Numbered from the stretch's first letter, positions 16,301-24,959 are shown. The stretch is 64,000 bases of DNA from Flavobacterium sp. HBTb2-11-1 (GCF_009826975.1 NZ_WUMO01000009.1:1-64000); one strand, 5' to 3'. The notes: generated by a model from the letters alone, not told the origin. Made by a program: numbers and translations.

Positions 16301-16759
16301 TCCATTCAATTTATCTCCAATAGGAAAATCGGCTCTTTGAACCAAATCATTAATCATTCCTTGTAAACCAAGAGAACGGCCGTCGTCTGGAGAATAAATT
16401 CTTGTAATACCATATTCATGCAGTTCTTCAATTTCGCTTGGCAGAATCACACCGCCTCCTCCGCCGAAGATTTTAATATGCCCTGCTCCTTTTTCTCGAA
16501 GCAAATCATACATATATTTAAAGTATTCGTTGTGTCCGCCTTGGTAAGAAGTCATAGCAATAGCATTGGCATCTTCTTGAATGGCGGTATTTACCACTTC
16601 TTCAACACTTCTATCGTGTCCTAAGTGAATCACTTCAACGCCCGTAGACTGTATAATACGACGCATGATATTGATGGCAGCGTCATGTCCGTCAAAAAGC
16701 GAAGCAGCAGTAACAATTCTTACTTTATTTTTAGGAATATATGGTATTTGTTGTTCCAT
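13319..16759 (-). CDS. icmF: Fused acyl-CoA mutase with B12 domain and GTPase chaperone (IcmF type)
   Basis: At 1146 residues it has the domain order of fused isobutyryl-CoA mutase. A cobalamin-binding domain is at about 10-140, with the His-containing SLFDGHDAAIN motif at 21-30 and the SYQGGH and GGGGGVI loops. A MeaB-like G domain follows, with Walker A GTGGAGKSS (203-211) and an NKFDKRG base-recognition motif. The large mutase TIM-barrel domain occupies about 560-1140. The enzyme rearranges acyl-CoA carbon skeletons using adenosylcobalamin, with the G domain guarding cofactor loading; whether the substrate is isobutyryl-, methylmalonyl- or another acyl-CoA is not decidable here. Residues about 484-493 (SVILSGVEGL) are encoded by a dispersed repeat inserted in frame in the linker. 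The gene is a single unit with its own terminator. Confidence 0.9.
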   Translation of the reverse strand: MEQQIPYIPKNKVRIVTAASLFDGHDAAINIMRRIIQSTGVEVIHLGHDRSVEEVVNTAIQEDANAIAMTSYQGGHNEYFKYMYDLLREKGAGHIKIFGGGGGVILPSEIEELHEYGITRIYSPDDGRSLGLQGMINDLVQRADFPIGDKLNGEIDHIENKVPTAIARLISAAENFPEIAKPVFDKIHENNASSKIPVLGITGTGGAGKSSLVDELVRRFLIDFPEKTIGLISVDPSKRKTGGALLGDRIRMNAINNPRVYMRSLATRQSNLALSKYVAEAIQVLKAAKYDLIILETSGIGQSDTEIMDHSDVSLYVMTPEFGAATQLEKIDMLDFADLVALNKFDKRGALDALRDVKKQYQRNHNLWDKSPDEMPVFGTIASQFNDPGMNTLYKAIMDKVAEKTDSDLKSTFEITKEMSEKIFVIPPGRTRYLSEIAENNRNYDETAIAQQKVAQKLYGIFKTIESVSGKVPQITKAGIDDNSVILSGVEGLDENRIFLNLLLNQFDKVKMDLDPYNWEIILNWDEKVAKYKNPVYSFKVRDKEIKIATHSESLSHLQIPKIALPKYEGWGDILRWNLQENVPGEFPFASGLYPFKREGEDPSRMFAGEGGPERTNKRFHYVSAGMPAKRLSTAFDSVTLYGNDPDLRPDIYGKIGNAGVSICCLDDAKKLYSGFDLVHALTSVSMTINGPAPMLLGFFMNAAIDQQCEIYIKENGLEKEVEAKINKLYKDKGIERPKYQGELPAGNNGLGLMLLGVTGDQVLPQEVYNEIKVKTLAQVRGTVQADILKEDQAQNTCIFSTEFALRLMGDVQEYFINKNVRNFYSVSISGYHIAEAGANPITQLAFTLSNGFTYVEYYLSRGMNINDFGPNLSFFFSNGVDPEYSVIGRVARKIWAKAMKNKYGANERAQMLKYHIQTSGRSLHAQEIDFNDIRTTLQALYAIYDNCNSLHTNAYDEAITTPTEESVRRAMAIQLIINKELGLAKNENPIQGSFIIEELTDLVEEAVLQEFDRITERGGVLGAMETMYQRSKIQEESLHYETLKHNGDFPIVGVNTFLSSKGSPTVIPAEVIRATEEEKQYQITMLDNLHNFHEAKVNEHLNTLQQAAIKNENLFDYLMEATKVCSLGQITSALFEVGGQYRRNM
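15281..15308. repeat. Dispersed GACTCCGCTCAGGATGAC repeat inside the IcmF coding sequence
   Basis: GAGTCCTTCGACTCCGCTCA followed by GGATGACA includes the small palindrome GAGTC-CTTC-GACTC. Elements of this kind are normally intergenic; a related core (CTGAGTGGAGTCGAAG) is at 24922. Here it is in frame and adds about nine residues. Confidence 0.6.
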
Positions 16760-17051
16760 TTTATGAATATGATAATTTTATGCGACCAATGTACAAAATA
16801 TTTTAATATTTGATTAAGACAATAGCTTTATGTTAACAAAAATAAATCGATTTCGTAAACCGAAAGGGTAACAATTTACGTAACTAATTGATATAGTTAA
16901 AGAAAGCTTAAAGACATGGCAATTTCGCAACATTTAAATAAAATCAGAAAACATATTTTAAGCCTTCCTAAATTAATTTAGCAGTGTAGAAAAGCCCCAA
17001 ATTTTTACCTAAAAACTTACGTAGAAAAGTAATAACGTAAAAATTAAAAAA

Positions 17052-18629
17052 ATGAGAACATTTTATTCATTCACCGTAATTTTAGGTTTGAGTTTTTTTG
17101 TATTTTCTTTTAACAGTTTTGAAAAAAGTAATCTTAAATATACAAATACAAAAGCTTCAAATCATTCAACCGTTTACCACAATTCAGATGATGTAAACGA
17201 AATTTCGAACGACTTCTTTAAAAGATATTCTGATTTGAAAAAATATAAATCTGAAGTTATGTCGTTGTACAAAAACCGAACGCTTGGAACTATTTGGTTT
17301 GACGAAGATGAAATTAACGAGTTTGGTTCTGTTTTGTATGAAAAAGCAAAAAAAACAAATGACTTAATCATTCCCTATCAAAAAGAAATTGATCAATTGT
17401 TTAGCGCTTCATCAGATAAAAGCACTCTTTCTCAAACGGATGCAGATATGCTTTTAAGTTCATTGTATGTATTGTACACTAAGAAAAATAATGCTGACAA
17501 AAAAAGAATTGCTTATGATGCCATGCTGAAAGATTTCTTAAACTATAGCACATTGGAAGAAGAAACAACAGCAGTTGCAACAAATGAAAAAGTTGAATTT
17601 GATCAATATTACAAATTGCAAGATGCTCTAAAAAAATACAAAAGATTAGAAAAATCCAGCAAATACAAACCTATTGTTCCAGAAGAATCTCCATATAAAG
17701 AGTTGCGTCCAGATGCGGTTTCAAGCACCATTTCACAGGTTAGAACTCGCTTGTACTTATTAGGAGATTTAAAAACTGATTCTAAAAGCAACGTTTATGA
17801 TCGTGAATTGATGGATGCTGTAATGAAATACAAAGTCCGCAACGGATTTAAACCGAATTACATCTTGGCTGAAGAGCATATTAACGAAATGAATATTCCG
17901 CTTGAAGACAAAGTGGCAACTTTAAAACTTAACATGGAAAGATGCCGTGAGATTTCGGCTAAAATTGCTGCAAGCGACGAATATGTTTTGGTTAACGTTC
18001 CTTCTTATGAATTGTTTTATGTTAAAAACGGAAAAGTAGTTTTGACTTCTCCTGTATTTGTTGGAGCACCCTTGACCAAAACAGCCATTTTTAATGGCGA
18101 AATTGACCGCATTGTTTTTAGCCCATATTGGACAGTGCCTCAAAGCATTGTACAAAACGAGTTAAGATCTAAAATTGCCGCAGATCCAAATTATCTTGCA
18201 GAAAAAAATATGGAGATGGTTAACGGCCAAGTAAGACAAAAACCGGGACCTGACAATTCTTTAGGGTTGGTAAAATTTATGTTTCCAAATCCTGATGATA
18301 TTTATATGCACGACACGCCATCTAAAACTTTGTTCGACTTTGAAAAAAGAACTTTCAGCCACGGATGCATTAATGTAAAAATGGCAAAAGAACTAGCTGT
18401 TGCCATGCTGAAAGATTATCCTGAATGGACTCAGTCAAAAATCGACAAAGCTATGGCGGGTAAGGTAGAAAACAGTTTTAAACTGACGAAAAAAGTGCCA
18501 ATTTTCATTACATATTTTACTTCATTGGTAAATGAAAAAGGAGAAGTAGGTTTTTTCCAAGATGTCTATGAAAAAGACAACAATCCAAATGGTGAGTCTA
18601 TTCCTGACACCTCAATTGTAAATCAATAA
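17052..18629 (+). CDS. L,D-transpeptidase (YkuD/YcbB-like)
   Basis: The protein is 525 residues with an N-terminal hydrophobic signal or anchor (residues 4-22). A helical scaffold region fills the first half, and a peptidoglycan-binding-like stretch (ISQVRTRLYLLGDL ... AVMKYKVRNGF) is at about 225-265. A YkuD catalytic domain is at about 310-470. The catalytic signature is intact: MHDTPSK, then FSHGCINV with the active-site cysteine. It should form 3-3 cross-links in peptidoglycan or attach proteins to it in the periplasm. It is transcribed alone and ends in a strong terminator. Confidence 0.9.
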   Translation: MRTFYSFTVILGLSFFVFSFNSFEKSNLKYTNTKASNHSTVYHNSDDVNEISNDFFKRYSDLKKYKSEVMSLYKNRTLGTIWFDEDEINEFGSVLYEKAKKTNDLIIPYQKEIDQLFSASSDKSTLSQTDADMLLSSLYVLYTKKNNADKKRIAYDAMLKDFLNYSTLEEETTAVATNEKVEFDQYYKLQDALKKYKRLEKSSKYKPIVPEESPYKELRPDAVSSTISQVRTRLYLLGDLKTDSKSNVYDRELMDAVMKYKVRNGFKPNYILAEEHINEMNIPLEDKVATLKLNMERCREISAKIAASDEYVLVNVPSYELFYVKNGKVVLTSPVFVGAPLTKTAIFNGEIDRIVFSPYWTVPQSIVQNELRSKIAADPNYLAEKNMEMVNGQVRQKPGPDNSLGLVKFMFPNPDDIYMHDTPSKTLFDFEKRTFSHGCINVKMAKELAVAMLKDYPEWTQSKIDKAMAGKVENSFKLTKKVPIFITYFTSLVNEKGEVGFFQDVYEKDNNPNGESIPDTSIVNQ

Positions 18630-18647
18630 TTTACGTCAAAAATTTTA

Positions 18648-18692
18648 GAGAGAATTTATCAAAAGTATATTTGATAAATTCTCTCCTTTTTT
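18648..18692 (+). terminator. Terminator of the L,D-transpeptidase gene
   Basis: A perfect 16-bp stem (GAGAGAATTTATCAAA and its complement) with a 6-base loop is followed by CTTTTTT. Confidence 0.9.
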
Positions 18693-18828
18693 ATTTCCTG
18701 CCAGACTAAAAATACCGTAAACTATTATTTTTAAAGCTTTTAGAGGCAACATGATTTTAAGAATCTTCTTTATTTTGCATGTATAATTCAGCTCCTTTTT
18801 TTTATAAATGTTTAAAAAATAAACTATT

Positions 18829-19179
18829 ATGAAAGCAAATAATGTAGAAGGTCTTACTCTGTTTGAAATTAATCTACTAATTCAGCAGGGAGGAAAATTT
18901 ATCATGTTTCCTTTTATTATTTCTAAGATCGTAAAAAAAGTTAAGGAACCAAATATCTATTTTATACGCCCAAATGAAGGCACATTTAAATACGCCCTAC
19001 GGCATTTCTTTTTGAATATGTCATTAAGTTTGCATTTTTCCCTTTTTGCTCCAATTTATATCATAAAATCATTGTTTTATCTAATGAAAGGTGGAAAAGA
19101 TTATACTGAGACTATATTAAAAGATTTAGACACTAATAGTCCAACATATACGCCTCAATTTACATTATCTTATTTGTAA
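18829..19179 (+). CDS. Hypothetical protein with one or two membrane segments
   Basis: This 116-residue protein belongs to no family I recognise. There is a moderately hydrophobic stretch near residues 20-35 (KFIMFPFIISKIV) and a stronger one at about 68-85 (SLHFSLFAPIYIIKSLFYL). The remainder is polar. It has its own terminator at 19202-19235 and no obvious operon partner. Confidence 0.6.
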   Translation: MKANNVEGLTLFEINLLIQQGGKFIMFPFIISKIVKKVKEPNIYFIRPNEGTFKYALRHFFLNMSLSLHFSLFAPIYIIKSLFYLMKGGKDYTETILKDLDTNSPTYTPQFTLSYL

Positions 19180-19201
19180 AGTCTCAAAAAGCTTTTCCTA
19201 G

Positions 19202-19235
19202 AAATCACCTTATATGTATGAGGTGATTTTTTTTT
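19202..19235 (+). terminator. Rho-independent terminator
   Basis: AAATCACCT pairs with AGGTGATTT around a 10-base loop, followed by a T-run. Confidence 0.85.
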
Positions 19236-19360
19236 TATCTAATAGAAAAACCAACGATTTTCAAAAATTTAAAATTCAATATCTTTCATAAAAAAATTCC
19301 GAAATAAATAAGAAATTTATGTTTAATTTAGCTATATCATTTTACCCTAAACTTTAATTT

Positions 19361-19783
19361 ATGGAAGATTCTAACGAGTTAGTACGAAACCAAAGCTGGC
19401 TAAACCGAAACTGGAAATGGCTTATTCCAAGCGGGTGCTTAACACTTATTATAATAGTGGCTGTATTTATCGGTGGAATTTTCTATGAAGTTACTTCTGT
19501 GCTAAAAGACTCTGAGGCTTATAAAGAATCTATGACTGCGGTACAAAATAATAAATTAGTAGTTGAGAGGCTCGGATCTCCAATAGAAACTGACGGAATG
19601 GTTTCTGGAAGCGTCACCTCAAGTAATGATGTACGAACTTGTGATGTACAAGTGCCAATCAAAGGGCCTAAAGGCAAAGCAACTTTATTTGTTGTGGGCG
19701 AAAAAAGAGGAAAATGGAAATACAATGAAATGTCTGTCTATATTGAAAAAACAGATGAAAAAATAGATTTATTGAAGCCATAA
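19361..19783 (+). CDS. Coa1/Tim21-like single-pass membrane protein
   Basis: The 140 residues have a short cytoplasmic N-terminus (SWLNRNWKWLIP), one transmembrane helix at about 24-46 (LTLIIIVAVFIGGIFY) and an exported domain. That domain resembles the cytochrome oxidase assembly protein 1 family: AYKESMTAVQNNKLVVERLG, then alternating strands to GKWKYNEMSVYIE. Bacterial members are found beside respiratory or unrelated genes, and their exact task is not known. The next gene, encoding a secreted protein, follows after 28 bp, so the two may be co-transcribed. Confidence 0.7.
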   Translation: MEDSNELVRNQSWLNRNWKWLIPSGCLTLIIIVAVFIGGIFYEVTSVLKDSEAYKESMTAVQNNKLVVERLGSPIETDGMVSGSVTSSNDVRTCDVQVPIKGPKGKATLFVVGEKRGKWKYNEMSVYIEKTDEKIDLLKP

Positions 19784-19811
19784 AAATCTAAAGCCCCAAC
19801 CCAACTATAAA

Positions 19812-20375
19812 ATGAAATCTTTTTTTAGTCTACTCTTTAGACTTTTTCTTTATGTCTCTTCTTTTGCGCAATCGCCAGAAAATTACCAAGTGCTCGCTAA
19901 TCGAATCAAACGGTTCTCAAAACCTGCGAGAATATTGCACAATGATATTAATACGCAGGGCAATGGCTCTATTGAATTTACAAATGCGAAAAACCAGATA
20001 CTTCGTTTTAGATTGCAAAACAATAAACTTCAACTAGGATCTTGCAGGATTGCTTTTGAAATATATTATTATCAAAATAATTATTTGAGAAGAATTGAAA
20101 CGCTTGACAGTAGCGGGAATTTGATTGGATGCAACTTAAAACTAAACGGAGAAGCCGTTACTGAATACATTGTCGAAAAACCTTCCTTGTATCTCCAAAG
20201 AAAGAAAGCAATCGATTATGCTGAAGGAAATATTGATATGAAAGATGATTCTAATGAAAAAATCATTCGAGTTCAATATTTTGATGCTCATAATAAACCT
20301 ATAACGCTTCCAAAACCCGTTTATATTTCGAGTAAAACCTACTGGCAAGATAATATTCGAATGGCTTGGCCATAA
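19812..20375 (+). CDS. Secreted protein of unknown function
   Basis: The protein has 187 residues with a signal peptide ending SSFAQ. The mature part alternates hydrophobic and polar residues, with short motifs reminiscent of repeat proteins that read YDxxGNLIG (RRIETLDSSGNLIGCNLKLN, then RVQYFDAHNKPI). I recognise no catalytic motif. It lies directly after the Coa1-like gene and may share its transcript. Confidence 0.65.
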   Translation: MKSFFSLLFRLFLYVSSFAQSPENYQVLANRIKRFSKPARILHNDINTQGNGSIEFTNAKNQILRFRLQNNKLQLGSCRIAFEIYYYQNNYLRRIETLDSSGNLIGCNLKLNGEAVTEYIVEKPSLYLQRKKAIDYAEGNIDMKDDSNEKIIRVQYFDAHNKPITLPKPVYISSKTYWQDNIRMAWP

Positions 20376-20494
20376 ATTAAGATGCTAAATTTCCCGATGT
20401 TAAGTTTACAACAAAATGTTAGTTTGCTTAAAATAAAATTGTGGCGTTATTTTTGAATAAGTAGTATTTTTGAAACTTAAATAAACCCCCAATA

Positions 20495-21214
20495 ATGAAA
20501 AAGATTTTACTATTAGCCGTTACATTTTCGCTTACTGCTTGCGCAGAGGTACAACAGACTTTGAATCAATTGCCTCAAATTGCATCCCAGATTCCAACTA
20601 CAGGAACTGTTGATATTGCTTCTGGATTAAAAGAAGCTTTAAATAAAGGAATTACACAACAAGTAAGTAAATTAACCGCTGTAGATGGTTTTTATAAAAA
20701 CGAAGCTGTAAAAATTTTAATGCCTGAAGAATTGCAAAAAGTAGATGCAACTCTGCGTAAAGTAGGATTGAGTTCTCTTGCAGATGAAGGAATCAAAATG
20801 TTGAACCGCGCTGCAGAAGATGCTGTAAAGGAAGCTACTCCGATTTTTGTTACCGCAGTAAAAAACATGACTTTTACAGATGCTAAAAATATTCTTTTAG
20901 GAAGTGACAATGCCGCAACAAATTATTTGCAAACCAGCACCACAACTGCATTATACGCCAAATTTAATCCAGTAATTAAAAACTCCTTTGCAAAGGTAGG
21001 CGCAGATGCTGTCTGGACAAAAATCATAACAAAATACAACACTATTCCATTAGTAAAAAAAGTAAATCCAGATTTGACTGATTACACAACGAATCAAGCT
21101 TTGTCTGGTGTTTTTAAAATGATTGCTGTTGAGGAAAAAGAAATCAGAAATAATATTACTGCAAGAACAACGCCTTTATTGCAAAAGGTTTTTGCCATGC
21201 AGGATGGAAAATAG
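20495..21214 (+). CDS. DUF4197 lipoprotein
   Basis: This 239-residue protein starts with a lipoprotein signal peptide whose lipobox is SLTAC (Cys 16). The mature part matches the DUF4197 family: SGLKEALNKGITQQVSKLTAVDGF, DEGIKMLNRAAEDAVKEATPIF, and the Tyr/Asn-rich TTALYAKFNPVI...YNTIPLVKKV. It is helical throughout. The function of the family is unknown. It is probably anchored to the outer membrane on its periplasmic side. Confidence 0.88.
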   Translation: MKKILLLAVTFSLTACAEVQQTLNQLPQIASQIPTTGTVDIASGLKEALNKGITQQVSKLTAVDGFYKNEAVKILMPEELQKVDATLRKVGLSSLADEGIKMLNRAAEDAVKEATPIFVTAVKNMTFTDAKNILLGSDNAATNYLQTSTTTALYAKFNPVIKNSFAKVGADAVWTKIITKYNTIPLVKKVNPDLTDYTTNQALSGVFKMIAVEEKEIRNNITARTTPLLQKVFAMQDGK

Positions 21215-21318
21215 TTTTTTCTTGTAAGGTTCAAAGGGACAAAGTTACAAAGGACAAAGCTACCTTTGCAACTTTGAACCTTTGTAACTTTGCAACTAAC
21301 CAAAACCAAAAGACCGTA

Positions 21319-22173
21319 ATGCAAAAAATTACCATACTTATTCATTGCAAAGACCAAAAAGGAATTATCGCTGCAGTGACTACTTTTATTGCTAAAGTAG
21401 AAGGAAACATTACTTATATTGACCAACATGTTGATGTGGAGCAAAATGTGTTTTTTATGCGTTTAGAATGCGAATTTACCAATCAAGGCAATAGCATTGA
21501 AGCCATAAAAGAAGAATTCAGCCAGACGCTTGCTGCCGATTTTAATATGTCTTGGGATTTATACAATCAGGAACAGAAACCTAAAATGGCTTTGTTTGTT
21601 TCTAAGTACGACCACTGTTTGTTTGACATTTTAGGACGTTACAGTGCTGATGAATTGGGCGTTGAAATTCCGATGATTATAAGCAACCATAATGATTTAC
21701 GTTCGATTGCAGAACGTTTTGATATTCCGTTTCACTATGTTCCTTTTACAAAAGACAACAAAGAAGAAGGTGAAGCAAGGCAAATTGAGCTTTTAAAAAG
21801 ATATCAAATCAATTTTATCGTTTTGGCTCGTTACATGCAGATTGTAACTCCAAAAGTGATTTCACTTTATGAAAATAAAATTATCAATATACACCATTCA
21901 TTCTTACCTGCTTTCCCAGGTGCAAAACCGTATCATTCGGCTTTTAAACGAGGCGTAAAAATTATTGGAGCTACTAGCCATTACGTAACAGAAGAATTAG
22001 ACGAAGGTCCAATCATAGAGCAAGATATTGCAAGAGTTTCCCATATTCATTCTGTAGAAGATTTTATCATGAAAGGGCGTGATTTGGAACGCATCGTTTT
22101 AGCGAGAGCCATTAAATTGCATGCCGAAAGAAAAACTATGGTTTACAGCAATAAAACGGTTGTTTTTTCTTAG
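21319..22173 (+). CDS. purU: Formyltetrahydrofolate deformylase
   Basis: The protein has 284 residues from the start MQKITIL. A longer frame beginning 45 bp earlier adds a cysteine- and asparagine-rich lead that the family lacks. An N-terminal ACT domain (residues 2-80, HCKDQKGIIAAVTTFI) precedes a formyltransferase-fold domain. The active-site signature INIHHSFLPAFPGAKPYHSA and the ELDEGPIIEQD segment are intact. The enzyme hydrolyses 10-formyl-THF to formate and THF, supplying formate for purine synthesis and balancing one-carbon pools. A terminator follows at 22210. Confidence 0.92.
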   Translation: MQKITILIHCKDQKGIIAAVTTFIAKVEGNITYIDQHVDVEQNVFFMRLECEFTNQGNSIEAIKEEFSQTLAADFNMSWDLYNQEQKPKMALFVSKYDHCLFDILGRYSADELGVEIPMIISNHNDLRSIAERFDIPFHYVPFTKDNKEEGEARQIELLKRYQINFIVLARYMQIVTPKVISLYENKIINIHHSFLPAFPGAKPYHSAFKRGVKIIGATSHYVTEELDEGPIIEQDIARVSHIHSVEDFIMKGRDLERIVLARAIKLHAERKTMVYSNKTVVFS

Positions 22174-22209
22174 TTGCTGAGATGCTAAGATACTGAGTTC
22201 TTTTATAAA

Positions 22210-22248
22210 AAATCCGACAGTTTTTTCGAAACTTGTCGGGTTTTCTTT
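22210..22248 (+). terminator. Terminator of purU
   Basis: CCGACA-GTTT and AAAC-TTGTCGG pair, with T-rich sequence on the 3' side. Confidence 0.8.
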
Positions 22249-22532
22249 TTATAAGCTCAAAAGTTGGCAACTTAGAACTGAAGATCTTGTCATGCAACTA
22301 AATCCATAAAATTTCTTTTGGATGTTTTTCGTTATCAAAAAGGGAGTTTATGCTACAGTTGTTAATTTTTTGTTTGATTACACTTTATTGATTTTTAACG
22401 CATTATCACACTCACAAACTTCCCATTAGTATATTTATAAACAAAATTGATTATTATTACATATTAATAATAAAAAATTATTTTCCGTTGCAGAAAGCTC
22501 AAAACAGCCACTTTACAAATCTTAACGTATGA

Positions 22533-22673
22533 CCAACAAAGTAATAACAAAACCTTAACAGCATAAAATTGATATATGTCGGACATTTGTAATGTAATAA
22601 ACTGGTTATTTATTATTTTGGTTTTGGTTAGTTAAATGATGCCGGCGTCTTCGAGATGCCGGCATTCTTTTTT
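22533..22673 (+). ncRNA. Candidate small RNA unit, copy A (promoter, short transcript, terminator)
   Basis: This is a 141-bp unit repeated without gaps at 22865-23005 with about five substitutions. A -7-like GACATTTG at about 22582 is followed by about 55 bases of T-rich sequence with no convincing reading frame. A strong hairpin (ATGCCGGC.TCT / AGA.GCCGGCAT) and T6 close the unit. The predicted transcript is roughly 80 nt. It lies in a 945-bp gap between purU and a BtuF-like gene. Confidence 0.6.
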
Positions 22674-22696
22674 GGGTTAAATCCTAACAGGATTTT

Positions 22697-22840
22697 TTAA
22701 ATTCCAATAAAAAAATTCCAAATTCCAATTCTCGTAAAACTTCCCTTTTAGATTAAAATCCAAGTAAACAAAAAAACAAATTCCGCTTTTTCGAAACTGG
22801 AAATTTGGAATTTGGAATTTAAAAATATTGATGTTTTTTA
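22697..22840. repeat. AATTCCAAATTCCA inverted repeat between the two small-RNA units
   Basis: AAATTCCAAATTCCAATT on the left faces GGAAATTTGGAATTTGGAAT on the right. A related pair flanks 23040-23110. These arms are typical short, AT-rich intergenic inverted repeats, and no gene is present. Confidence 0.5.
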
Positions 22841-22864
22841 AAAAATTTTAATATTAACTTATAT

Positions 22865-23005
22865 CCAACAAAGTAATAACAAGACATTAACAGCATAAAA
22901 TTGATATATGTCGGATATTTGTACTGTAATAAACTGGTTATTTATTATTTTGGTTTTGGTTAGTTAAATGATGCCGGCGTCTTCGAGATGTCGGCATTCT
23001 TTTTT
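22865..23005 (+). ncRNA. Candidate small RNA unit, copy B
   Basis: It has the same 141-bp layout as copy A. The substitutions lie mainly in the promoter part, such as GATATTTG for GACATTTG. One falls in the terminator stem (GCC to GTC) and keeps pairing as a G-U wobble. The stretch from the TAATAAACTGG block to the hairpin is identical in both, so the putative RNA body is the conserved part. Confidence 0.6.
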
Positions 23006-23118
23006 GGATTAAATTCCAAATAAATTTAAATTACTCAATAAAAAATTCCAAATTCCAATCTTAGCCACATATAGCAAAAAATGGAATTTGGAATTTAAAA
23101 TATTGGAATTTCTCTTTT

Positions 23119-23919
23119 TTAATTCTTCAATCTTTCGTGCAGTAATTTGAAGTACGAAAAAGCTTTTAGCAATCTGCTGCCGTGCCAAGAGAACATCTCG
23201 CCGTCAACGAAAATAGTTTTGGCGTGGTGTGTAAACCTTCCAATTTCGAAAGCATCTTCTTCTTTAAAAGGATAAGGCTCAGAAGAAAGAAAAACAATAT
23301 CAGGATCGCCTTCTAAACGCATTTTCTTTAATTCGATTTCAGGATAACGACCTTTCTCTTCGTAGATGTTCTTAAAATGATTCAGTTTTAGCAACTCATT
23401 GATATACGTATCATTTCCAGCCACCATATAGGGATTTTTCCAAATAAAATAGGCAGCTTTCTTTTCTTTTATATCCTTTACATAATTTTTAAAATCGCTC
23501 AAGGCGAAAACTAATTTATTGTTCCATTTCTGAGCTTCAGTCCTGCAATTGAATAATTGTCCGAAATCTGAAATCATTTGAAAATTATCTTCAACAGAAA
23601 CAATATTGGTCACCCAAACAGGACAAATTGCACTTAACTGTTCTACAATCTCAAGCGTATTTTCTTCTTTATTGCAGATAATAATATCCGGTTCTAAAAG
23701 CTTTATTTTTTCGAAGTGAATTTTCTTTGTTCCGCCGACAATCTTTTTTGTTGATTTAAAATGAAACGGATGAACACAAAACTTCGTTATTCCGATAATT
23801 TTCTCCTCTAAACCTAAATCATACAATAATTCGGTTTGCGAAGGGACAAGCGAAATAATACGCTTTGGAGCGGTTTCAAAAGCATGAACAGTTCCTATTT
23901 GGTCGGTGAGTTGTTTCAT
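23119..23919 (-). CDS. BtuF-like helical-backbone metal/corrinoid-binding protein
   Basis: The protein has 266 residues and matches the periplasmic-binding family that binds cobalamin or iron chelates: RIISLVPSQTELLYDLGLEEKIIGIT at the start, then VGGTKKIHFEKIKLLEPDIII, WKNPYMVAGNDTYINELL and FVDGEMFSWHGSRLL. There is no signal peptide or lipobox, so a cytoplasmic location or loss of export is implied; short members of this kind are known in Flavobacteria. No permease or ATPase is adjacent. pyrF lies 61 bp upstream on the same strand and may be co-transcribed. Confidence 0.82.
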   Translation of the reverse strand: MKQLTDQIGTVHAFETAPKRIISLVPSQTELLYDLGLEEKIIGITKFCVHPFHFKSTKKIVGGTKKIHFEKIKLLEPDIIICNKEENTLEIVEQLSAICPVWVTNIVSVEDNFQMISDFGQLFNCRTEAQKWNNKLVFALSDFKNYVKDIKEKKAAYFIWKNPYMVAGNDTYINELLKLNHFKNIYEEKGRYPEIELKKMRLEGDPDIVFLSSEPYPFKEEDAFEIGRFTHHAKTIFVDGEMFSWHGSRLLKAFSYFKLLHERLKN

Positions 23920-23980
23920 AGTTCTCAGTCGCAGTCACAGTTCCAGTCTAAACTCCGACTAGAAACTGTGACTGAAAACT

Positions 23981-24799
23981 TTATTTATTAGCAATAATTC
24001 CTTCCATTTCCTTTTGCACTTTCAAAGCTTCTTCTCTCGCTTTTTCAGCGAAATCAGTTCCTTTTGAAGCGTAAATAATCGCTCTTGCAGAATTTACCAA
24101 AAGACCCACTTTATCATTCATCCCGTATTTGCAAACTTCAGATAAGCTTCCGCCTTGAGCGCCAATTCCCGGAACTAACAAGAAACTGTCTGGAACAATT
24201 TTTCTGATTTCTGTAAAGTATTCTGCTTTGGTTGCACCCACAACATACATTAGGTTTTCGCTGTTTTTCCAAGTTTTAGAAGTTTCTAGAACTTGTTTGT
24301 ACAATTCTTTTCCGTTTGTATTTAAAGTCTGAAAATCGAAAGCTCCTTCATTAGAAGTCAAAGCTAGCATGATCGTGTGTTTATTTTCAAAAGCTAGAAA
24401 AGGCTCCACAGAGTCTTTCCCCATATAAGGGGCAACCGTTACACTATCAAAATTAAGGTCTTCAAAAAAAGCTTTGGCATACATACTTGAAGTATTGCCT
24501 ATATCACCTCGTTTTGCATCTGCAATCGTAAAAATATCAGGATAATTTTCGTTGATATAATGAATTGTTTTTTGCAGAGACATCCATCCTTTTATTCCGT
24601 ATGCCTCAAAAAAAGCTGTGTTTGGTTTGTATCCAACAGTCAAATCATGAGTGGCATCAATAATGGCTTTATTAAATTCGAAAATCGGATCTTCAGTTTC
24701 TAATAAATGCTGCGGAATTTTAGTCAGATCAGGATCTAAACCAACGCATAAAAATGATTTTTTTTGAAGAATTTGTTCGTGTAGTTGTTGTGTTGTCAT
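23981..24799 (-). CDS. pyrF: Orotidine 5'-phosphate decarboxylase, type 2
   Basis: The 272 residues match the longer (type 2) OMP decarboxylases: FLCVGLDPDLTKIP at the N-terminus, the catalytic TIADAKRGDIGNTSSMYA with its Asp-Lys-Asp array, and the phosphate-gripping VPGIGAQGGSL near the C-terminus. The enzyme makes UMP in the last step of pyrimidine synthesis. The BtuF-like gene follows 61 bp downstream in the same orientation. Confidence 0.95.
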   Translation of the reverse strand: MTTQQLHEQILQKKSFLCVGLDPDLTKIPQHLLETEDPIFEFNKAIIDATHDLTVGYKPNTAFFEAYGIKGWMSLQKTIHYINENYPDIFTIADAKRGDIGNTSSMYAKAFFEDLNFDSVTVAPYMGKDSVEPFLAFENKHTIMLALTSNEGAFDFQTLNTNGKELYKQVLETSKTWKNSENLMYVVGATKAEYFTEIRKIVPDSFLLVPGIGAQGGSLSEVCKYGMNDKVGLLVNSARAIIYASKGTDFAEKAREEALKVQKEMEGIIANK

Positions 24800-24921
24800 A
24801 TTCTTTTTTTCTTGTGCGGCAAAATTACAAATTATAATGGTTAATGAGTTAATGGTTGGTGGTTAATTGTTGGTGGTTGATGGTAATTGCTAATTGTTGG
24901 AGGTTAGTTGTTGTTTTCAGG

Positions 24922-24959
24922 CTGAGTGGAGTCGAAGCCCCTTGCGCCCTTCGGGCTTC
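24922..24959. repeat. CTGAGTGGAGTCGAAG repeat fused to a GAAGCCC hairpin
   Basis: The core resembles the repeat embedded in the IcmF gene. It runs directly into GAAGCCC / GGGCTTC with a 12-base loop. Upstream, at 24838-24915, is a simple TTGGTGGTTAAT-like tandem stretch. The pyrF-dps gap holds nothing else visible. Confidence 0.5.
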
